Source: Diphasiastrum complanatum
Lineage: Eukaryota > Streptophyta > Lycopodiopsida > Lycopodiales > Lycopodiaceae
Direction: 5' to 3'
DNA: 64,000 nucleotides
NCBI GenBank assembly: GCA_029204225.1
Contig: CM055096.1
Coordinates: 63,889,240-63,953,239, forward strand
Below the pieces are notes generated by a model, which saw only the letters and a program-made list of their open reading frames with translations, was not told where the DNA came from and searched no databases. Shown piece by piece: positions 11,047-24,054 of the stretch. Positions within the stretch are counted from its first letter, which is position 1; each line of letters begins with the position of its first letter. Made by a program: the position numbers and the translations under genes.

Positions 11047-11925
11047 ATGGCCGAAAAAACTTCAAATCAAGCTGCAAATATAGGTGCGCCATCTTAGCAA
11101 TTGAGTATGACACTCAATGATATGAATAATCGTAATCAGATGGGAGAACAGCAAATGGAGGTTCTTTTGAATCAAGTCAAATTAATGTCTTCACCCAATT
11201 TGGATTTTCAACCGGAGGTTTATTCGGGCAACAAGAAGGAGAAGAAACCTGAGGTCATCGAGGACTAGCTGGCCAAGTGGAGTAGTTACTTTAATCTACA
11301 CGGTGTTCCTGATGAGAAGAAAATTGAAAGTGTCGTGTTGTTCTTATGCAACAAAGCGTCATCGTGGTGGCGAGATTTACCGGTGAAGCCGACTACTTGG
11401 GATGCGTTTGCGGAAGTTTTCAAAAAAGCTTTCGTAGTTGTTGATGATGTGGACTACTACCTAAAGTTCGTGAACTGCAAGATGGGTACAAACAGTCTAG
11501 ACTCTTATATCCAGGAATTCATGGACCTATGGAATAGAATTTCATCATTCGATGCGAAGTTGGCATTATGGTAGTTTGTCCTAGGTTTGCCAGCCGACTA
11601 TCAGAACGAATGCAGGCGAAATGTGCTTCAAAGCCTCAAGGATGCGTTTCGGATTGCGAAAGCATATGGTTCCACAGTGGTGGCATCCAGGAAGCAATTT
11701 GCGCAAATTCCAACCACTTTGAAGACCAAGAAGGTTAAGAAGCGCGGTCCAGAACAAGCAAAATGCTTTGACGAATTAGATCAAGCAGCATCAAAACCAA
11801 GCCGAAGAGGAAGAAATTCAAAAAATCTATGTCCTGGGAAAAGGCTAAAAGAGAGAACTTATGTTTTGTCTGTAAGAAGCCTGGACATATGATAAAATTT
11901 TGTCTAGAAAGGAAGAAAGGGTCTG
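11047..11925 (+). pseudogene. Gag of element C
   Basis: An ATG at 11047 opens a frame with TAG stops near 11095, 11266 and 11572. The capsid-like part reads VYSGNKKEKKPEV, ASSWWRDLPVKP and NSLDSYIQEFMDLW, typical of Retrotrans_gag. A zinc knuckle CFVCKKPGHMIKFC follows at ~11860-11900 in a different frame (after a frameshift near 11830), with all four ligands present. Gag and nucleocapsid roles are inferred from the family. Confidence 0.82.
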
Positions 11926-12670
11926 CTCACATGATTGAAATCCCAGGAGGCAATGGTAAGACTTTGAAAATTAACCGGATGGATTGTGAGTGTGAATGTT
12001 CTTTTAGTACTACTTCTTTCTTGCCTAATGAACTTTTCCGTTTAATTGGCATAGTTAAAGATCAAGAAGTGAGTTTTTTATTGGACAGTGGTTCAACTCA
12101 TAATTTTATTAATTCTTGTCTTGTGCAGAAACTCAGCTTGGAAACTGAAGCCAGCAATCATAGATATAAAGTTTATCTAGCTCCTAGACAGAGTTGGAGA
12201 CTTGGAACATAAAAGTCCCGAAGCTCCCAGTTTTGGTGCAAGGACACATAGAATTAGTTAATTCTCATGTTTTAGACTTAGCTCGTACTGATTTAATTTT
12301 AGGTTACGAATGGTTATTCAGTAAATTGCCTTCTCTGTTAATTGATTTTGAGAAGCATGTTCTCACTTTCAAGGAGGGTGATAAGCTAGTTACATTATTT
12401 GGCAGTAATTTTGTACGTCCGTTGGATCATATTTCTATAGTTAATAAAATGGAAGCATTGGATTATTCCGAGTATGAAGTTTTTTCAATTTATGCTATTC
12501 CAGTTGTGGATGTTCCTGAAATGAATCTAAATGGTTGTGAATTCTCAACAATTCTTAACTCAATAAATTTAGATCATGAACAAGCAGTGAAAGAACAGAT
12601 CATAAATGAATTTAGGGATGTTTTTCCATCTGAATTACCTCATGGTTTACCACCGTCTAGCAGACCATAG
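11926..12670 (+). pseudogene. Protease region of element C
   Basis: LLDSGSTHNFINSCLV at ~12075-12120 is a canonical retropepsin active site (DSG). The frame shifts near 12200, and the protease continues with ARTDLILGYEWL. The following segment (EFRDVFPSELPHGLPP) is the usual link into the RT. The two frames overlap by 19 bases, a sign of a small indel. Confidence 0.82.
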
Positions 12671-14036
12671 GATTGAGTTAATTCCAGGAAGTCAACTTGT
12701 CTCTATTCAACCTTATAGGTTCTCTCAGAAAGAGGAGACAGAGATTTCAAATCAAATAGAAAACTATTTGAGGATGAGACATATACAACCTAGTAAATCA
12801 CCATGGGGCGCTCATGTTCTTCTTAAAGCGAAGAAAGATGGAGGTTTTCGGATGTGTGTGGATTACAAGGGGCTTAATATAGTGACTATAAAGAATAAAT
12901 ATCCATTACCTAGGACGGATGACCGTGTAGATCACTTGGGTGGAGCATGGTATTTCACCAAGATAGATCTCATGACAAGGTACCATCAAATAAGAATTAA
13001 GTCAGAAGATGTCCAAAAGACAGGATTTCATTCTAGATTTGGTAATTATGAATCTCTAGTGTTGCCATTGGGATTAACGAATGCTCCAGTAACATTCCAG
13101 CAAATGATGAACGATTTATTTCGTCCATATCTGAGGAAGTTTGTGGTAGTATTCTTAGACGACATTCTCGTTTACAGTAAATCCTTGGTGGAACATGTAG
13201 AACACTTAAAAATCGTCTTGATGAAGCTCTGTCAGGAGTTACTCTACGCTAAAGAGTCCAAGTGTGAATTCTTTAAGCAAGAGTTGCTTTATCTCGGTCA
13301 TAAGATCACAATAAATGGGACCAAGATTGATGAGGATAAAATCAAGATTGTGATTGAGTGGCCAATTTTGGAGATTGTGAGGCAGGTAAAGTCTTTTTTA
13401 GGTTTTACACTTTTCTTCAAGAGATTTATTGAGGATTATGTTAAGTTAGCAGCACCGCTTAATAATCTGACAAAAGGAATTGTTAATAAAAAGAAAAAGA
13501 GGAATCAACCTAGTCCGCTTGTTGTTTGGAACGAGAAATTGAATCAGTGTTTTGAGAAACTTAAAACAATGATTGTTTCAACTCCCCTGTTACAAATTGC
13601 AAATCCAAATTTACCTTATGTCGTGAGAACAGACGCAAGTGATGTTGCAGTTGGAGCATTTCTATTACAAATGGATAGGCCACTAGCGTTTGAAAGCACT
13701 GGTCCTCAGTTGTGTTATACTACGCAGGAAAAGAAATTACTTGGTGTAATCCATGCACTTAAAACCTGGAGACACTATTTGTATGGTAGTAAGTTTTTAG
13801 TGTATACGGATCACCAGCCTCTTAAGTATTTTTGTAATCAACATGATCTTCAAGGGAGAAAATCTCGATGGGCTGAATTGATGCAAGAATTCGATCATGA
13901 AATCCATTACATAAGAGACAGCTCTAATCAAGTTGCAGATGCTCTTAGTCAGATCGGTGAACCGAACAAGTTGTCATTCACCCGGAAGAAATGTGGACAG
14001 TGTCGAGTCAGAAACACAAGGAACTCAACTGACTAA
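12606..14036 (+). pseudogene. Reverse transcriptase-RNase H of element C
   Basis: 476 open residues. RT carries KKDGGFRMCVDYKGL, IDLMTRYHQIRIK, LPLGLTNAP and the catalytic [10 protein letters not shown]. RNase H follows with VRTDASD, AYTTQEKKLL-like text and YTDHQPL, then QVADALSQIG. The open frame is long for such an old copy. RT changes such as LMTRYHQ (usually LRSGYHQ) show drift. Confidence 0.9.
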
Positions 14037-15156
14037 GAAAGATAAGAAGATTGTGGAACAGTTCACCATTCGAGATGGATTACTATTTCGGAATGGAAAA
14101 GTTTGCGTACCTGGTAATGATGAGCTCAAACGGAAGATTTTGTTTGAATGTCATGACATACCCTGTGCAGGACATCCCGGTATACACAAGACTCTGGACT
14201 TGGTTAAGAGAGAATTTTATTGGCCAAAGCTCAAGCCATATGTCAAGTCATATGTTGTTAAATGCAAGCCCTGTCAACTAGCAAAGGCTGAACGCCATAA
14301 GGCTGGTGGTTTGTTGCATTCGTTAGACATCCCAGATAAGAAATGGGAAAGCATATCTATGGATTTTGTAGTTGGACTTCCAAAGACCCAATGACAAAAT
14401 GATTCTATTTGGGTGGTAGTGGATCGGTTAACTAAGTTAGCTACATTCATACCAGTCAAGTCAACTATAAAGGCTTTTGATTTAGCCCAGATCTTTGTTG
14501 AGAGATTATTTCGGTTGTATGGTCTGCCAAGTGACATTGTTAGTGAAGACATCCTAAGTTCACAGGTCACTTTTGGTCAGCAGTATTCCATAAATTGGAA
14601 ACTTCTTTGAGTTTGAGTTCTTCTGATCATCTTGAATCAGATGGCCAGATAGAAAGGACTAATCAAACTATGGAAGATATATTGAAGACATATGTTTCTC
14701 ACAGGTTAGCTCATTGGGAAGATTATCTCCCACTAGTTGAGTTTGCATATAATAGTAGAAAATTACAGGTTATAGTCCTTTTATGTTTATGTACAGTTTT
14801 CAACCTAGATCTCTAGTAAATGTTGAGACAAAGTCTGTTAAGATCCAAAAGGTTGCTGATTTTTGCATGATATGCAAGAAATGTTGCAAGTGGCTAAGGA
14901 TAGTATCCGGAGTGCTCTAAGATAGAGCTAATATGATGGTGATACAGTTGGATCGGATGAGGATTTATCCCATTTGGAAGATTTGTCGCTTAGTGTACCT
15001 TTGGAACCTGAGAAAGTGCTCAGAACCAGAGATAAACAATTGAGAAAGCATTCTATCTCTGAGTGCTTAATTCGGTGGAAGGGTCATACTGAGGATGATT
15101 ATTTGTACAGTATACTCCTAGTTAGTTATGCCAACGTCATACTGGATGTAACCTGA
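13933..15156 (+). pseudogene. Integrase and chromodomain-like tail of element C
   Basis: The zinc domain (CHDIPCAGHPGIHKTL, CKPCQLAKAER) and first core Asp (MDFVVGLPKT) lie in one frame, closed by TGA at 14392. The core continues at 14413 (VDRLTKLATFIPVKS) and then shifts frame near 14600 (SDGQIERTNQTMEDIL carries the Glu). A chromodomain-like end is at ~15000-15110 (ECLIRWKGHTEDDY). Multiple frameshifts make it inactive. Confidence 0.85.
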
Positions 15157-15539
15157 AAGTAACTAATATCCTTGTGAGGCCCAAAACACACTAAGTAGAG
15201 TTTAGACAAGGTAATGAGACAGTGTATGCATGTGTAGAGTTATCAATAGCAATTCTATGACTCTATTCTAGGTGAATCTATGTTTAGGGAACATATGGCT
15301 ATGCATGGCTATGTGCCCAGGGATGCATTAGGCTCTATATAAGAGGTCCAAACTCACCCTACTTCTCATCATGGTTCTTGATTCATTGCCAGGCTCTCAC
15401 TCTACATTCATGCTTCTTGTTCCTTGTCTAGAGATTGATTGGATGCTTCTACTTGGTTGGGTGGTTTCTCCACAATGTGTTATCCTTTCGTGTTTAGGAT
15501 TTGTAAGCAGGATCTAAGGAGCTTCCCTTATAGAAATCA
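15157..15539. other. Spacer with TATA-like site, possible LTR remnant
   Basis: No coding frame. GCTCTATATAAGAGG near 15330 looks like a TATA box. The position just after the chromodomain of C would suit a 3' LTR, but no second copy is present to prove it. Confidence 0.35.
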
Positions 15540-17640
15540 CACCATTTGAGGCTCTATTTGGAGAAAAGCCAAATCTCAAAGTTCTAAGAATTTTTGGATC
15601 TACACGCTATGTACACCAATCCTTGGATACAAGGAAGAAGGATGATGCCACTTCTATCAAAGGTATATGGTGAAAATAGAAAAGGTTATAGAATCTTCAA
15701 TCCCATCACTAAGAGAACCATAGTGAATATAGATGTTATTTTTTTATGAAGGACAATCTTGTAAAGTGGATGATAATGCTACTAAGCATCTTGATGTCAA
15801 TGAACATGCTAGGATGGAGGAGGAGCTTAAAGTGATCAAGAACTTGAGGATCCATCTCAAGATCCAAGGACTCCAAGAAGATCCACTAGATCAAGGGCCA
15901 AGCCATCAAGGATCACCTATGTTGGCAAAGGTGATCAAATGAAACACATTTCATCTTTCACTTCCTACACTTTTCTTATGTCAATGCTTGATGAACCAAC
16001 TTGCTATGAAGATGCTTGTAAATCAAAAAGTTGGATGAATGCTATGCAAGTGGAGTATGATGCTCTCGTGGACAATCATACTTGGGAGCTTGTTGATCTT
16101 CCTCAAGGAAAAAACCACTTGATTACAAGTGGGTGTATAGATTGAAGTATAACCAAGATGGATCAATAAACAAGTATAAAGCAAGGCTTTTAACAAAAGA
16201 CTTTTTGCAAACTAAAGGCATTGATTATGATAAAACTTTTGCTCATGTGGCTAAGCTAGTTACCATAAGATTGATCATTAGTCTTGCTACTATTCTCAAT
16301 TGGAAGCTATTTCAACTTGATGTTACAAATGCCTTCCTCAATGGCTACTTGGAGGAAGAGATCTACATGAGGCAACCTGAGGGCTTCATCAAGGAGGAGC
16401 TTAAAGAAAAAAAATTGTTTTTTGAAAAAGAGTCTTTATGGACTCAAGCAAGCACCTAGAGCATGGTACTCTAGTCTAAGAATCTTTTCTTATTTCCATC
16501 AATTTTGATTGAGTTCATATGATCCATCATTGTATGTAAGTTTTCATGATAAAAATATCATTGTACTTGTATTGTATGTTGATGACATAATTTTAAGTGG
16601 AAATGATGTAGATGGAATAAGAGATGTTAAGATTGCTCTATCTAAAGAGTTTAGAATGGTTGATCTCAGCCTATTGCACTTCATTCTAGGAATAGAAGTC
16701 ATAACAAGTTTGGATTTTAGCTTCATATGTCAACCTAAATATGCTACATCCATCTTAGATAGATTGGAATGAAGAATTTGTAAAGGCATTGAGACTGCAA
16801 TGGATCAAAATTTAAAAGCATCTATAAGTTGTGATGTCTCTCTCATCCTTTGAGGACATCACTCTCTATAGAAGACTTATAGGATTCTTAATTTATTTGA
16901 CTATAACTAGACCTCATCTTAGTTATAATGCTGGAACGCTAAGCCAATATATGCAATGTCCTCTTGTGTCACATTGGAAGATGACCAAAAGAGTCCTAAG
17001 ATATATCTCATCTACAAAGGATTTTGGTGTACTCTACAAAGGGACTAATTTTGGCTTAAGAGCCTATAGTGACTCGGATTTTAGAGGTTAGTGCATTTGC
17101 TACATTCATTTGCAATGGAGTAGTATCATGGCTTTCAAAAAAGCAAGATATTATTTCTATGTCTGCGACTGAATCCGAGTATAAGACCTTGAAATCAACA
17201 TGCAAGGAGGTCTTACGGCTCAAAAGGCTATTGGTGGAGCTTCATGTTATGGAGGCTGAGGAGGTACCTATGATCTATTGTGATAGCCAATCAGCCCAAT
17301 CACTTGCAACCAATCCTACTTTCCATGCAAGGAGCAAGCATATCAAGATTGCTCATCATTTTGTGAGGGAGAAGGTGCAGCCAAAGAAATCAAACTCCAA
17401 CATGTATCTTCATCGAGTTGCTTAGCTGATTTGTTTACTAAATTCTTGCCTAAGGATTCATTTATTAAGCTAAGATCATTACTTGAAGTGATTGATAAGT
17501 GTATCACAGTTTCCAAAGCTAGATTTGAGGAGGAGTGTGAAAAATTGCCAAAATTGGCAAATCTAACAAAGTTAAACCATGCAAATATGTATATTGGTGG
17601 GTCCCACATGTGTGAGCTTTTGAATCTACACTAGAGTAGG
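15540..17640 (+). pseudogene. Ty1/copia pol relic (integrase end, RT, RNase H)
   Basis: Begins with integrase C-terminal text (TPFEALFGEKPNL) and continues through the copia [36 protein letters not shown], and the catalytic VLYVDDIILSG near 16580. RNase H-like text follows at 16830-17420 (YSDSDF, VSWLSKKQD, ATESEYK, CDSQSAQSLA). Frames change at about 16130, 16450, 16770 and 17070. Gag, protease and LTRs were not found, so it is a 2.1-kb internal fragment. The order protease-integrase-RT, with integrase ahead of RT, is diagnostic for copia rather than gypsy. Confidence 0.9.
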
Positions 17641-18401
17641 TTAGATCATGTTCAAAGATTTGGTCAAGTTTGTTTGTTAATGATTCATACATAGGACCAA
17701 ATTCCTAGATTTATGGGTAGGTTGATAAATCTAGCCACCAACATGGCAAAACTCAAGGATCAGGCTAGAATGTTAAATTGGGACAAAAAGCCTCAATCAT
17801 CTTCCTTATGGATTTTCACCTACCTCGAGGTGGGGAAGAGGTTTCCTATGTATCATCATCTCTCCATAGTAATGCCTTAGAATATTTTTGAGAGCTAATT
17901 CGCAAACTTGACCTTCTAGACTATGTACTTTGTTCTCTTTTGGATCTAAGCATAATCTAAGTGTTCTAAACATTATTTTCTATCTACCGGCCATACTGAG
18001 GGTCGTACCACATGTGTGGGGGCTGGATCTTCACTTTGGTTAATAATTTTGATTGCTCTTGCTTGATGAACGTAGAATTGCCAATCTAGATCTCATTTTT
18101 TGACGTCTAGTTTGCATTCATTTGATAATCAATCAATCAATGAGTCATTAATAGGCTCAAGTAAGGTCCAAAGTACTCTACTTTGACAGTGGAATCATGA
18201 ATGGCTCTCACAATTCAGTTGCGCCAATTTTTGGTGAGAGTTTTTTCGAAGGAGCGTATTACTCACTTGTGAGAGTTGATGCAAGATGATCTCACACTCA
18301 TCCAATGATGTATAAGGTAGGATGAAAGATCCAACTATGTATAAGGTAGACTGAAAGATCAAAGTGAGAATATGATCATGCCACTTTATGTTGGGCACCA
18401 A

Positions 18402-18404
<3 letters not shown>
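17641..18404. other. Spacer without recognisable genes
   Basis: No credible coding frame. It may include the 3' flank of the copia relic, but no LTR boundary is visible. Confidence 0.5.

Positions 18405-18464
<60 letters not shown>
18405..18464. repeat. (AG)n microsatellite
   Basis: About 60 bp of uninterrupted AG dinucleotides. Confidence 0.97.
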
Positions 18465-18467
<3 letters not shown>

Positions 18468-20674
18468 TGCTTTATATAAATATCAGAGAGCCTTTTTTTA
18501 CAATTTTGTCCTACAGCCAAGTTTCACTCTCTACTCAAAGAGCAAGCCACGTGGTAGTTTTTGGAGCGTAGGTATCTATAAAAATCAAAGGCTATGATTT
18601 CATCCTTCATAAATAGAAAGCCCGCATGTGAATTTCTAAATTGAAAATCCCCGTCTCTGTCTCTCATTTTGGTAGAGGAGCGATCATTGTGTTTTGCATG
18701 TAGTGTGTCTCATGGTTGCATGAAACCACCGGAGTTTTCATGTTTTTGATGATCGTTTGAGTGCATGTGCTCAGCGATCAGTTTGTTGCCACACCAGAGA
18801 TCCAGTTTGTTGCCACAGCAGTCTACTATCTCTACTATTAAAAGATCAACATTGAAGTGCATGTGCTCACCCACCAGTTTGCTGCCACAGCAGCGTTGAA
18901 GTGGAGTTGTTTTTGCATGCACCGTGAATGTGCAAACTGAAATTTGCTCATTTGGAATCTGTCTAACCAACGAATTAACAAATCAGAAATCTCTTTGTCT
19001 GTCTTTCATCAACGATCAATTTCTTGCCAAACTCGTCTCTCTGACCAGCGATCCGTTTAGTGATGTATTCTATGCAGACGTAGAGTTTCTGTCTTTTTCT
19101 CATCAGCGATCAGTTTGGAGGTCTGCTCTACGCATGTTTTTTAGCTACACCTGCAGGGATCGCAGCAGTAATTTGCAAGTGGATTTGTGTGATTGGTAGC
19201 ATCAACGCGCATTTGAGAGACTCAAAAAATCACAACTTCTAGTATTTTCCAGGTATTTTCCAGCTACATTTTCCAAAACAATATGATATTTAATAATCTT
19301 CAACACCCGTGAATCTGTCTGACAACCTGAGAAGATAGTTTTGTTCTATTAACAAGATATAGAATTGTACTAATTCTATCGACAATACGCCCTTGAAAAG
19401 TCACCGACAAATAACTACTAGTTTTCTTTAAACTCAAGTCTTTTTCTCCGTCATCAACCTACAACATTATGAACTAAGATTTTGAACTAAGATGTCATCC
19501 AAGAATTTTGAACTAACATTTTAGTATGCGATTTTGAATTAAGATGTCATCCAAGATCGATTTTGTACACTAGATTTTAGCTTTCTAAGCAATGGAAATA
19601 TTTCCTTACCATTTCATGTTTCTCATACAACGGTTTGTTAGAGAATTTCTGTGATAAGTTGGGTTTGAAAGGCATGCCCAAACTGGAACATAATCTGTCT
19701 CCATCCACTTGTTCGCTGGATTTAATGGATGAATTAGCATGGACAATTTGCTGCGGTGCCAGTCGCTGTTGCAAGAAAGCGACAAACTAATTCAGAGCAA
19801 AGCTCTCTTCCAAGAAGGAGAGATTAGCTGACATCATTCAGAGACCTTAAGACAAACTTCATAAAAACTGCTTAGCATCATGAGACTGCTTCCTATGAAT
19901 CGGCTTTCTATCAATGCTGCCCAAGCCTTTTGGCCTCGATAAAAGCTGACAAGAAGAGAAATGGTGGATGAAGGCTGTCATCTACCTGCTTTGGGTGATG
20001 CAAACGAACTGAGTACTGTGAATGTTCGGCAAATACTAGCAAACAATTTTATCCTCCTGGAACTGCGTAGCCTGTTCATATGGAGTCAAATTTCAGGTCC
20101 TGTCTGAGAAAAACGACGTATGGTGTTTCTGATGTTAGATGTAGCCTAGATCAGTAAACTGAATGACACAGAAGTTAGAACCCGAGCTTCAGCTAGGTAT
20201 TGGCATGTGTCTCCAACTCGCGTATCCAGCTCTCCAAGCGCTTGCTTATGCAACTCAAGGTAGTGTGGTATACATCCGCGGAGCTCTCATGATTAGTAGC
20301 AATGCAAAAGTATCGCCTAACTGCATGTATCCGCTCAAGATGTACAAAAAGGTGTCCAGGTCTGTCAAAACCGCAGTTTCTGTGTTCGATCATTTCTGCT
20401 CGTTTACATGAAGTACACATATGAGAACAACATGTTCAGTGATCAAAAAATCAAGCAGAGTGAAAAGGTTTTTCAACAAACTTGTGGGCAATCTCTCTTG
20501 AAGTTGTGAACACAGTGATTTGACTTAGAAAGAAAAAAGGTTCTTCTCAGCGCTTGCCAAACAAGATAGCAAGAAAAAGTTCCTTCCCAGCGATTAGTTT
20601 TGCAGGCTCTCTCTTTGGTCGCGATCGTTGGAGTTTGAGTAGTGCAAGCATTGGAGTTCAGACCTCGTATCAGC
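18465..20674. other. Spacer with scattered CAGCGATCAGTTTG-like words
   Basis: No gene seen. Related words occur at 18772 (CAGCGATCAGTTTG), 19046 (CAGCGATCCGTTTA), 19104 (CAGCGATCAGTTTG) and 20588 (CAGCGATTAGTTTTG), with weaker forms near 18800 and 18870 next to TTGCCACAGCAG. This suggests a decayed repeat family. Confidence 0.6.
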
Positions 20675-20879
20675 GATTCATGTGTCTTAGAGATCATAGT
20701 TTCTCATCATCGTTTCATCTGCATCTGATTAGCGATCAACTGCTGTCAGATGCGATCTGAGTAGTGTGTTGCAAGGCGATTGATGTGTCTTAGAGACCAC
20801 AGTTCTCATCATCGTTTCACCTGCATCTGGTTAGCGATCAGCTGCCTGTCAGATGCGATCTGAGTAGCATCTTGCAGGC
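20675..20879 (+). repeat. ~103-bp tandem duplication
   Basis: Copy 1 is 20675-20777 and copy 2 is 20778-20879. Both run from GATT(C/G)ATGTGTCTTAGAGA to TTGCA(A/G)GGC or its equivalent, and contain TCATCATCGTTTCA and GTCAGATGCGATCTGAGTAG. They differ at roughly 15-20 positions. Confidence 0.88.
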
Positions 20880-23149
20880 AAGGAACTGACACTGAACAAG
20901 AGTAGCAAGCAGTTTCACATATGCAACATATGTCACATATCCACATATGTACATGTGTTTCTAAATTTAAATCTCCTTAATATATCATAAATAATATATC
21001 TTGCAGTCACACATTTCGTTGTAAATCAATCAGTCCTCCGCCTGGTAGGAACTAAGTTCAATGCTGTAACTTTTGCATTCTCAAGTATATTGTTGCCTTG
21101 GTTTTTCTGGGATGTCTTTTTTGGCCGTGCTTGATTCACAGCGACTTGATTGACTTGCACACTAATATCGCTACGAGAAGCAGAATTACCTGATCACTAA
21201 ATTCAACCTTTGACAAAATAGCATTTTTTTTGCTCATGTCTCATTCTCATAAATAATTGGCAAGTTGTGATACTAGGTAAGCCCTCTGATGATCAATCTT
21301 CAGGCCCAATAGGTCCCTGATCAAACCTACTGATGATTAGTTCACTGATCTATCCACAAAAGACTCCAATCTTAGGATAGAGCTTCCTTTACAACTAAAA
21401 CAATCATAATAATGGTTTCCTGTTGACTAACTTTTTCGAGATGCAAGTGTGGCAACACTATCTTTATAGTAGCGAGTGTCTAGTGTGCACTGATTGCTAG
21501 CCTTTCAAGTACTACGAGAAAAATATACTGCATTGAAGGAAAGAGATTTACTTTTTATAGGCTGTTCTTGAATTGTAGTGTGCAGTGTTTATAACATTCA
21601 TACCTTGTCCTCCTTTGATTGACAATTTCAAAACTTTCTTGAAACACTTATATTCTAAGCAGATAGTCAACAATTGATTTGATAGTGTAAAGTGCCATGC
21701 CTAAGTAGCAAAAGACTACTAAGTTTCTTTTCATACTTTTGTTCTTTCTAACTCAGTAGAAATTATTCCTGCAATAAAGTACGAAATTGCTAGATCATGA
21801 TGTTTTACTATTTAAATGATTCTGCTGCTTTTCCTGTTCAGAGAGTATCGGTTTGAAGCAGGGAAATACACTTGTGTTTTTAAATCTTATATTTCTGAAA
21901 GATTGTAATAAACTGTTTGTATTGATTGCACTTCATGTTGTATCTTTGTAATCAGAATTGCAAAGCAACAAGACATTGAATGAGATTTGCATAGCAACTA
22001 CATTGCTTCTTTGTGGCCTTTTGCATTGGTGGGCTAGCAATTATAGTAGGAGACAAAAATTTTCATGTGTTTTTCCAGGTCAGTTGATGCTTTTTTATAA
22101 CATGATTTTCATAAGGTGTTTTCTTGTACTTTACTATTCTTTGGCATGGAATTAAATGTTTGCATAAGACTTGATGGCTTTTTCTAGTTTATGATTGTTT
22201 GGCATGAAATCAAGTATTTGCACAAGAAATAATGAAAACATTGTCGCAATGAACACACATACGAGACAAGATTTAACGCACATAGGAATTAATAGGAGCC
22301 ATCTCTCAAGCAAGCTTGCAAGTTAGCAAACAATCGCTTGCACTTTTGTCTTTTCATGTGACATATACTTTATGCAAACACATCCTTGGTTGTCTAGTGA
22401 ACGAGTTATTCCACATACATAGATAACACAAATCTATCGATCTAGTATGCCAATGTAGAAATGGTTGTTTTCATAAATAATGACTAAAAAAGCATTGTTG
22501 AACTGCACAGTAAGCAAGCTTCGTAGAGTGTTTGAAAATTTTCATGGCAATTCGCAAATGGCAAATGCAATTTCATTCTTCATATTTCATTATCGTTTGG
22601 GAGAAAGATGAATCTCCTAGTTTATAATTTTGAGAGGAAAATTGCCACCTCTTCATTCGCCATTTTATATTTGATCAAAAAGATGGCTCTCTAACAACTG
22701 ACTTTTCCTAACAATTGCTAACAATATTGAAAGATGTCAAGTACTCTACAAAGCTCGCTCCGTGTTCACTGAAGCATTGACTTTTTATTTTACATTTTTG
22801 AAAACATTCATTTGTCGCCCAAAGTTTGTCTTTTGATTGGTATGCGAGCCATCAAGGAATTGATCTCTTATCATAGTTATTTGTATCTATAGATACACAG
22901 CATGTTATGGCTCTATGTACATGTGGTTATGATTCTGAGTTTATGTAATTCGAGATTCAAGAAGCCCGATAGCACACGAGCACAACAGCGTAGAAAATAA
23001 ATTTTGCAGCTATGTATAGATGTCTTTTTCCTCGCCACATAGATAGAAGTAAGTAGATGGGAATCAATTCCAATTCCCACATGAGAAAGAGAAGTAAAAT
23101 ATCTTGAAGTAGCTGAAGTAGTGACGACTCCTGTCAGTAAGATTAGTCC
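20880..23149. other. Spacer without recognisable genes
   Basis: AT-rich. Only short chance frames are present. I see no exon-intron pattern, tRNA or repeat boundary that I can defend. Confidence 0.5.
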
Positions 23150-23249
23150 GGGTGGAAAATCCATCGATTCCTAATCTTCGGTGCTAGCGTATCATTTCTA
23201 ATACATCCGTAGGACAAGCCCCTACCCAAAATAGCCTTATAAAATGGTT

Positions 23250-23292
23250 CTGGTAAATCAGTTATGTTCACAATGAAGTAGAATCCTCTGTA
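23250..23292 (-). pseudogene. ndhG: Possible ndhG N-terminal remnant
   Basis: The minus-strand text TDLPEPFYKAIL resembles the start of plastid ndhG (MDLPEP...). It lies where ndhG belongs, downstream of ndhI. Similarity disappears quickly on both sides and no transmembrane pattern follows. This is a position-supported guess. Confidence 0.35.
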
Positions 23293-23480
23293 CCACAGAT
23301 TTACCAGTTGACTTGAATAAGGAATTGCCTCGCTTTCATATATTTTTTCCCTATGTACCAAATAAATGAAATGCGAGTTGTATGCGTTATTGTACTGGAA
23401 GATTATTAACAAAATTAATTCTATTTTTACTCTTGAATATGAACCTAGTGCAAGAAATTGGTGACATTTTGCGAATCAAA

Positions 23481-23999
23481 CTATCCATCTAAAATTTCTT
23501 TAGGTAATTGAGTTAATCCTAAAATAGCTCTAATTGTAGGATCTTCAATCAATGATGTGGGCAAATGTCCCAGAGCAATCTAGTCATGATTCAATGCATT
23601 ACGATCATGAGTTAGAAATTCGTATTCCTCGGTCATTGACACACGGTTGATAGGGCACAACTCGACATAGTTTCCACAGAATATGCAAAATCCAAAATCA
23701 ATTATGCTGTAACTTTTTAATTGCTTCTTTTTTATGTTTTTCTTGAATTCCCAATCAACAACAGATAAATTAATTGGACATACATGAACACATACTTCAC
23801 AAGCAATACATTTGTCGAATTCAAAGTGAATACGCCTGTGGAATCGCTCTGGTGGAGCTGATTTTTCATAAGGATATTGAATGGTAATGGGTAAATGATC
23901 CATGTGATTCAGGATCACCATGAAACTCTGACCAATGTATTTTGCGGCTTGTATTGCTTGTTGACCATAGATTTGGATTCCCTTGACCATAAAAAACAT
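23481..23999 (-). pseudogene. ndhI: Plastid ndhI relic (NDH subunit I)
   Basis: NdhI is the two-[4Fe-4S] ferredoxin-like subunit of the chloroplast NDH complex. The first cluster motif is intact ([12 protein letters not shown]). In the second, the third Cys is Tyr ([12 protein letters not shown]). The start MFFMVKG at 23999 matches the family start; an in-frame extension reaches 24041. A TAG at about 23580 replaces the Gln expected before IALG, after which the normal C-terminus reads on (IALGHLPTSLIEDPTI) to a stop at 23481. It is non-functional. Confidence 0.93.
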
Positions 24000-24054
24000 A
24001 TTAAATATCCTGGAATGAATTATTTGGTTTGTGTCTTTCACCTTACAAATTGAA

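Larger units (their letters stand above)
11041..15156 (+). mobile_element. Decayed Ty3/gypsy chromovirus (element C)
   Basis: Contiguous gag, protease, RT, RNase H, integrase and a chromodomain-like tail, all on the plus strand but scattered over three frames. No LTR pair or target duplication could be found. The protein text resembles element B (for example AGHPGI and FLDDILVYS) but is much more decayed, so C is an older copy of a related lineage. Confidence 0.88.
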
